A stretch of DNA of 64,000 nucleotides from Sphingobacterium alkalisoli. GTDB taxonomy: Bacteria > Bacteroidota > Bacteroidia > Sphingobacteriales > Sphingobacteriaceae. The stretch's first letter is position 1. Every line of letters begins with the position of its first letter. This document shows, piece after piece, positions 59,682-64,000 of this stretch. The notes beneath the pieces are model-generated. The model was not told the origin of the DNA and made no database searches. It was given only the letters and a program-made list of their open reading frames with translations. A program made the position numbers and the translations under genes. The stretch is taken from assembly GCF_005049105.1 (NCBI RefSeq), contig NZ_SUKA01000001.1, positions 496,001 through 560,000 of the forward strand, written 5' to 3'.

Positions 59682-62600
59682 TCAAACCACTTCCACAAGT
59701 TCATTGATTTTGGCATAATACAAATATCCTTTTATGTTGTTATAACCGAGGTTATGTAAAGTCTTGATATATTTATCAACCTGAGATTTATGTCCAACGT
59801 AGTCGCTCTGGGTAAATTTAAAATCCAAAACAATTGTTTCCTCGCGGTTGGTAAATACTTTGTCGGGGCGTATCGTCTCTCCATCTGCTGTAATGATGCT
59901 CGCTTCGTTCCATATTTTGTAATTACCGATAAGCCATTTGTTAATTTCAGGGTGATGCCATATCTGCCGTATTTCCCTCAAAATAATCGGTCGCTCTTCG
60001 TTAGATAGGATTCCATCTTCAATATATTTATCGACCCATGCATCTATGTCCCTTTCATTGGATACTTCGGACATGATCTCGTGCGCTAAAATCCCATACT
60101 GAGAAGCTTTTTCAAGCATGAGGATGTTGTTAATCGTGCGTTTGGACGATTTTTCCAAGGCTTTTTCCAGCTCCTTCGAAATAGGATAGCGATCTAAGGC
60201 TATGAAATTAAGAGAAGTAGTTTCCTCTTCCTCCTGTGATGGGATAGCATGTTGTATGTGGATTTCTCCGTTTTCCAATTGGAAAGGCGCTTCGATGTAA
60301 TCCAGTACTTGATATATCAAGTCACTGATGTACTCATTTTTGACTTCCAATCCCATGATTTCTCCTGTTTTCTTGTCTACTGTCTCTTTGAATGAGGGAG
60401 CGGAGATATAAAGATGTTCTACAGCCCGCGTCGTTGCTACATATAACGTGTTTAACGCGTCCATATAATTGAAGAGCATTTCTTCAAAGTACTGTTTGTA
60501 GAATATGGAATCTCCTACATTTCCATTATATTTGATAGGAACCTTACCTAGTTCGGCAAACGGTGTGTCAAAAGTCTGTATCCAGAAATCACCATTCGTC
60601 ATTCCGTCTAGATCCCATGAACAGAAAGGTAGCATGACCACATCGTAAGCCAATCCTTTAGATTTATGTATTGTGGTGACTTCAATTGCATTCACTTTTC
60701 CATTGGAAGGAAGAACAGCGCGCTTGCCATCTTCTTCCCAAAAGTCTAAAAATTGAATAATACCGCGTTCCCCATTATTAGAAAAAGAGGAAATAATATC
60801 TTTGAACGCGAGGATATAGGGAAGGTGAATATTTCCTTTATCTGTTAGATGGTAGATCTCGATGAGCTTTTCGATTAAGTGAACGAGGGGTAATTTTTGC
60901 CAGTTTTCCCAGTTGTCAATCAGTTCATGAGGTAATACATTCTTTAGATCTTTAATCTCGTTGGATTTGAAGTCTAACCAGATGTCATTGTCAAAGCTTA
61001 CATTATTCTGTATGACATGGTATAAATACGCTATTTTTGCACGATGTATAATATGTTTGTCCGAGTTAAATACAAGAGCTTTTAACGTTTCAATCAATAA
61101 CAATATGGCATCATTAGAAATCAAAGCAAGTGCATCTCCCGAGATGACTTCAAATTCTATGGAGTGTGTATTCTTAAAATCCATTAGATACTGAATCACC
61201 ATGCGTGCTTGTGCGTTACTGCGCACCAATATGCCGATCTGATGGGCCTGATATCGCTTATTTGTGATCCACTCTCCCACTTGCTTACAAAGAGCGCTAA
61301 TGGAAGCCTCTTCGACTTGATTTCTTCTCCAAGCACCGGATGTCACCGGGAAATAAACAATGTCTATAGACCCCGGTTTTGAGGGGTCGGCCTGTTTATT
61401 ATCAGGAGTAAGTTGCTCACTGTTTGCATAGGCATTGATAAGCATCTTGTCATTGCCTGATTCTTTCCACCATTCTTTACCTTCAGTAGTCAAGTTGTCG
61501 AAAACCTTCTCATTCAGTATATCCTGTAATTTATGTGGTATCGTTTTAAACAAGTAATTATTTAGTGTAATGATATTTGGTAAACTTCTAAAGTTCGTGT
61601 CTAAAGACCCACTTTCTATAAAATTGGCTCGATTGTCAGGCATGAGATGGAAAACATCCGATACCTGCTGTTCGACTTGATAGAGTAGGATGCGCCAGTC
61701 GCCATTTCTCCACCGGTAGATGCTTTGCTTTACATCGCCTACAATGAGGTGTTCGCTCAGCTCTCCGCTTGCATTTCCAAGTGCATTTATCAGTAGCGGA
61801 CTATAGTTTTTCCACTGGATACGCGAGGTATCCTGGAATTCGTCGAAAAGAAAATAATTATATCGATTTCCTATTTTTTCCCAAATGAAAGTCGGATCGT
61901 TATTTTCATCTAATCCTAGTTTGCTCAATAGTATCTGTGAATCGGAAATTAACTGAGCACCATTTTCTTTTCTCCACTGACTTAAGAGATTGCTCATTTC
62001 TTTGAGCAACCTCAAATAATACAGGTTACTTTGTACAGCTTGATACGCAAGATAAGTCGGGAAATAACGATATAAATCTGCCATACTGTGGAGGGCAGGG
62101 GTAAGTTGCTGGATGATATCGTACCGCACAGTCTTATTTTGATCGGTGAAGGCGTCTTCATTATCCATCAGCCCCAAGAATTTATCAAATAGTTTTTGTA
62201 GTTCTGTAGGTGTTAATTTAGAAATATTGGGATTCGTTTTGCTCGCTGAGAAGAGTTTGTTTCTGGATTTTCCTTTCAGTTCGTCCGCCTGAAGGCCAAA
62301 ATTTGCAACTAGTGCATTAAAGGTCGTTATCGCTTGACTGAATGCTTCGAGGAAAGTCTTCGTTTTTGTGTCGACCTCTTTGTCTAGTAAATTAAAAACC
62401 TCTTTGGCGTCAGCCATGTTCAAATAACCATCAAACTCCTGAAAATGTTCGGAAAAAATCAAACCAGCGAGTTTCATCAGCTGTTGACGATAATTCCAAT
62501 TCTCATTATTGGCGATTTTCTTATCGGCATAAGCAATAATCCAGTCCAACAAGTCTGGCCGTTCATCCAATAATTGGTTGAGCATTACGGTTAGCTCTTG

Positions 62601-63038
62601 TTTTACCTTGTTCGTGTTCATCTCAATTTTGTAACCCGCATCCAAATTGAGTTCATATGTGAAACTACGGATGACTTTTTGAGAGAAGCCATCAATGGTA
62701 CTAATGGTAAAATGACTGTAGTCGTGTAATATTTTTCTATAGACCTGATATGCTTTTTCCTGTAAAGTCTCGAAGTTCAAGGCCGGCACCCGTGCCAATA
62801 GCAGGTTGCGGTAATCGTTGGTTTTTTTGCTGTCATCTCCTATAGCAAGAGCTTGAAGTACCCTCAGAATGCGCTCTTTCATTTCAGCAGTAGCTTTATT
62901 GGTAAAGGTAACGGCTAATATTTCACGATAACTGTTTTCTTTGGATAGTAATAAGGTCAGGTAATGCACAGTAAGACTGAATGTTTTACCAGAGCCAGCA
63001 GAAGCTTTTAATATTTTTAGAGGAGCTATTGTACGCAT
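59682..63038 (-). CDS. AddA-like UvrD-family helicase with C-terminal nuclease
   Basis: A 1118-residue RecB/AddA-type protein, which unwinds and degrades double-stranded DNA ends. The Walker A motif is ASAGSGKT (12-19), Walker B is DEFQDTS (399-405), with GDVKQSIYRWR and VTTIHKSKGLAYDVVMLPF further on. The C-terminal nuclease has DFK (1072-1074) and QVDKYI (1086-1091), so both subunits of the pair keep nuclease motifs, the AddAB arrangement. Divergent from rpsP; a minus-strand TATTTTTG -7 element (63078-63071) sits beside the rpsP promoter. Length is within the family range. Confidence 0.93.
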   Translation of the reverse strand: MRTIAPLKILKASAGSGKTFSLTVHYLTLLLSKENSYREILAVTFTNKATAEMKERILRVLQALAIGDDSKKTNDYRNLLLARVPALNFETLQEKAYQVYRKILHDYSHFTISTIDGFSQKVIRSFTYELNLDAGYKIEMNTNKVKQELTVMLNQLLDERPDLLDWIIAYADKKIANNENWNYRQQLMKLAGLIFSEHFQEFDGYLNMADAKEVFNLLDKEVDTKTKTFLEAFSQAITTFNALVANFGLQADELKGKSRNKLFSASKTNPNISKLTPTELQKLFDKFLGLMDNEDAFTDQNKTVRYDIIQQLTPALHSMADLYRYFPTYLAYQAVQSNLYYLRLLKEMSNLLSQWRKENGAQLISDSQILLSKLGLDENNDPTFIWEKIGNRYNYFLFDEFQDTSRIQWKNYSPLLINALGNASGELSEHLIVGDVKQSIYRWRNGDWRILLYQVEQQVSDVFHLMPDNRANFIESGSLDTNFRSLPNIITLNNYLFKTIPHKLQDILNEKVFDNLTTEGKEWWKESGNDKMLINAYANSEQLTPDNKQADPSKPGSIDIVYFPVTSGAWRRNQVEEASISALCKQVGEWITNKRYQAHQIGILVRSNAQARMVIQYLMDFKNTHSIEFEVISGDALALISNDAILLLIETLKALVFNSDKHIIHRAKIAYLYHVIQNNVSFDNDIWLDFKSNEIKDLKNVLPHELIDNWENWQKLPLVHLIEKLIEIYHLTDKGNIHLPYILAFKDIISSFSNNGERGIIQFLDFWEEDGKRAVLPSNGKVNAIEVTTIHKSKGLAYDVVMLPFCSWDLDGMTNGDFWIQTFDTPFAELGKVPIKYNGNVGDSIFYKQYFEEMLFNYMDALNTLYVATTRAVEHLYISAPSFKETVDKKTGEIMGLEVKNEYISDLIYQVLDYIEAPFQLENGEIHIQHAIPSQEEEETTSLNFIALDRYPISKELEKALEKSSKRTINNILMLEKASQYGILAHEIMSEVSNERDIDAWVDKYIEDGILSNEERPIILREIRQIWHHPEINKWLIGNYKIWNEASIITADGETIRPDKVFTNREETIVLDFKFTQSDYVGHKSQVDKYIKTLHNLGYNNIKGYLYYAKINELVEVV

Positions 63039-63083
63039 GATGTGAAAGGTAAGAGTAAAAAGTTAAAAGTCAAAAATAATTAC

Positions 63084-63119
63084 TATCTTTGCGTCCCCTC
63101 TTACATGCTGTACGGGGGA
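63084..63119 (+). promoter_or_regulatory. rpsP -7 element and 5'-end hairpin
   Basis: TATCTTTG (63084-63091) fits the -7 consensus. Just after it TCCCC (63094-63098) and GGGGA (63115-63119) enclose TAC...GTA, forming a hairpin at or next to the 5' end of the transcript. It may protect the mRNA end or take part in autoregulation by S16; that is inference. Confidence 0.5.
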
Positions 63120-63147
63120 TATGTTGAATACATAACTAAAATTAAAC

Positions 63148-63693
63148 ATGGCAACTAAAATCAGATTGCAAAGACACGGTAAAAAAGGACGTCCTTTTTA
63201 CCACGTAGTAGTAGCAGATTCACGTGCTCCACGTGATGGTAAATTCATTGCACGCTTAGGATCGTACAATCCAAACACAAATCCAGCGACTATCGTTTTG
63301 GATTTTGAAAAAGCGTTGGATTGGTTGAATAAAGGTGCGCAACCTACTGACACAGCTCGCACTATCCTTTCGGATAAAGGCGTTCTTTACAAAAAACACT
63401 TACAAGGTGGTGTGAAGAAAGGCGCTTTTGACGAAGCTGCTGCTGAAGAAAAATTTGCTGCTTGGATCGAAGCTAATGAAGCAAAGACCGCAGGCAAAAA
63501 ATCAGGATTAGCACAAACGAAAGAGGAAGCTAAAAAAACAGCTTTAGCTGCTGAAGCGAAGAAAAAAGAAGAAAAAGCTGCTGCTATCGCGGCAAAAAAT
63601 GCGCCAGTCGTAGAAGAAGCTCCTGCTGAAGAAGAAGTGGAAGCTCCAGAAGCAACTGAAGGTGCAGAAAAAACAGAAGAAACTGAAGGTTAA
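63148..63693 (+). CDS. rpsP: 30S ribosomal protein S16 with a long charged C-terminal tail
   Basis: A 181-residue S16. Residues 1-80 are the conserved ribosomal core ([20 protein letters not shown], then [19 protein letters not shown] and [20 protein letters not shown]). The remaining 100 residues are an Ala/Lys/Glu-rich tail ([16 protein letters not shown] and [13 protein letters not shown]) that is absent from most bacterial S16 proteins of 80-90 residues and is typical of this lineage. The tail is probably flexible or helical. rimM follows 65 bases later after a terminator-like hairpin, so rimM expression depends on read-through or on another promoter. Confidence 0.98.
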   Translation: MATKIRLQRHGKKGRPFYHVVVADSRAPRDGKFIARLGSYNPNTNPATIVLDFEKALDWLNKGAQPTDTARTILSDKGVLYKKHLQGGVKKGAFDEAAAEEKFAAWIEANEAKTAGKKSGLAQTKEEAKKTALAAEAKKKEEKAAAIAAKNAPVVEEAPAEEEVEAPEATEGAEKTEETEG

Positions 63694-63712
63694 TCTTTCA
63701 AAAAGTATTCAG

Positions 63713-63742
63713 AAAAGCCGGATCTTAGGAACCGGCTTTTTT
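63713..63742 (+). terminator. terminator-like hairpin between rpsP and rimM
   Basis: AAAAGCCGG (63713-63721) and CCGGCTTTT (63732-63740) form a 9-bp stem with a 10-base loop, followed by TT. It lies between two genes usually co-transcribed, so it may act as a partial terminator lowering rimM expression relative to rpsP. Confidence 0.85.
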
Positions 63743-63758
63743 ATTTTAACGTCACAAT

Positions 63759-64000
63759 ATGACACTAGAACAAAGTTTTTATATCGGTTATATCTCCAAG
63801 ACCAGAGGTCTAAAGGGTGAAGTTCAGATCTTTTTTGAGTTTGAAGATTACATGGATTTGGAGTTTGATGTGCTCTTTGTGGAAGAGAACAAAAAGCTTA
63901 TCCCGTATTTCGTGGACGAATTGAAGCTACAAAAAAATAGCACTGCCTACGTTATGTTAGAAGATATCGATCATATCGACAAGGCTCAACCGCTATTGCG
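63759..64000 (+). CDS. rimM: ribosome maturation factor RimM (partial, runs off the right edge)
   Basis: The first 80 residues of RimM, which binds S19 and helps mature the 30S head. The N-terminal domain begins MTLEQSFYIGYISKTRGLKG and continues EVQIFFEF, the barrel motif GxxxKTxGLKGEV of the family. The C-terminal PRC domain is outside the window. Position after rpsP is the standard arrangement (rpsP-rimM). Confidence 0.95.
   Translation, partial: MTLEQSFYIGYISKTRGLKGEVQIFFEFEDYMDLEFDVLFVEENKKLIPYFVDELKLQKNSTAYVMLEDIDHIDKAQPLL

Overview
The window is a chromosomal segment of a Bacteroidota bacterium, most likely a member of the Sphingobacteriaceae (Sphingobacterium/Pedobacter-like). The evidence is a complete gldKLMN set (type IX secretion/gliding motor), DUF4270 and DUF4271 proteins, three TonB-dependent outer-membrane receptors (two with the carboxypeptidase-like N-terminal domain typical of the phylum), many Bacteroidota-type lipoproteins, an S16 protein with a long charged tail, and repeated matches to the Bacteroidota promoter pattern (TTG near -33, TAnnTTTG near -7). 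I see no rRNA, tRNA, CRISPR array, insertion sequence, prophage or plasmid gene. Most of it is core chromosome.

Layout. 1-2.4 kb: the 5' part of a large secreted protein and trhO. 2.4-9.0 kb: a compact, AT-rich surface-polysaccharide locus made of two divergent tight operons (methyltransferase, two glycosyltransferases and a DUF3820 protein leftward; Wzx-type flippase, asparagine-synthase-like enzyme and CapA-like protein rightward). 9.1-10.8 kb: a DeoR regulator and a gene built of 117-bp tandem repeats. 11-12.7 kb: yebC and an SDR-type L-threonine dehydrogenase, preceded by a leader with its own promoter, a long stem and a possible pseudoknot. 12.9-18.3 kb: a lamin-tail-domain surface protein, asd, and a Kelch/DUF4270 lipoprotein pair. 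18.4-25.8 kb: a two-component system, an outer-membrane beta-barrel receptor, a TetR regulator and a GH3 enzyme. 26-34 kb: housekeeping genes (sdaA, a YycJ-type metallohydrolase, lipB, hflX, recG) and small lipoproteins.

34.1-42 kb is a nutrient-acquisition region: a BtuB-like receptor divergent from a MocR/PdxR-type regulator, then a second TonB receptor followed by a beta-propeller phytase. 42-48.9 kb is a cell-wall region: ridA, nagA, a GHL10-type lipoprotein, an AmpD-type amidase, a GT51 transglycosylase with a large N-terminal domain, and hpt. 48.9-56.6 kb holds a DUF4271 membrane protein, a HemD-like protein, gldK-gldL-gldM-gldN and a JmjC/cupin-type putative oxygenase. 56.7-63 kb encodes an AddB/AddA-like helicase-nuclease pair for double-strand-break repair. 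The window ends with rpsP and the start of rimM.

The items that most deserve a second look are the structured leader in front of the threonine dehydrogenase operon, the repeat gene with unit-by-unit divergence, the polysaccharide locus that couples a glutaminase-less asparagine-synthase homologue to CapA, the phytase/receptor unit with its intergenic hairpin, and several promoters placed so close to the start codon that leaderless mRNAs are implied.
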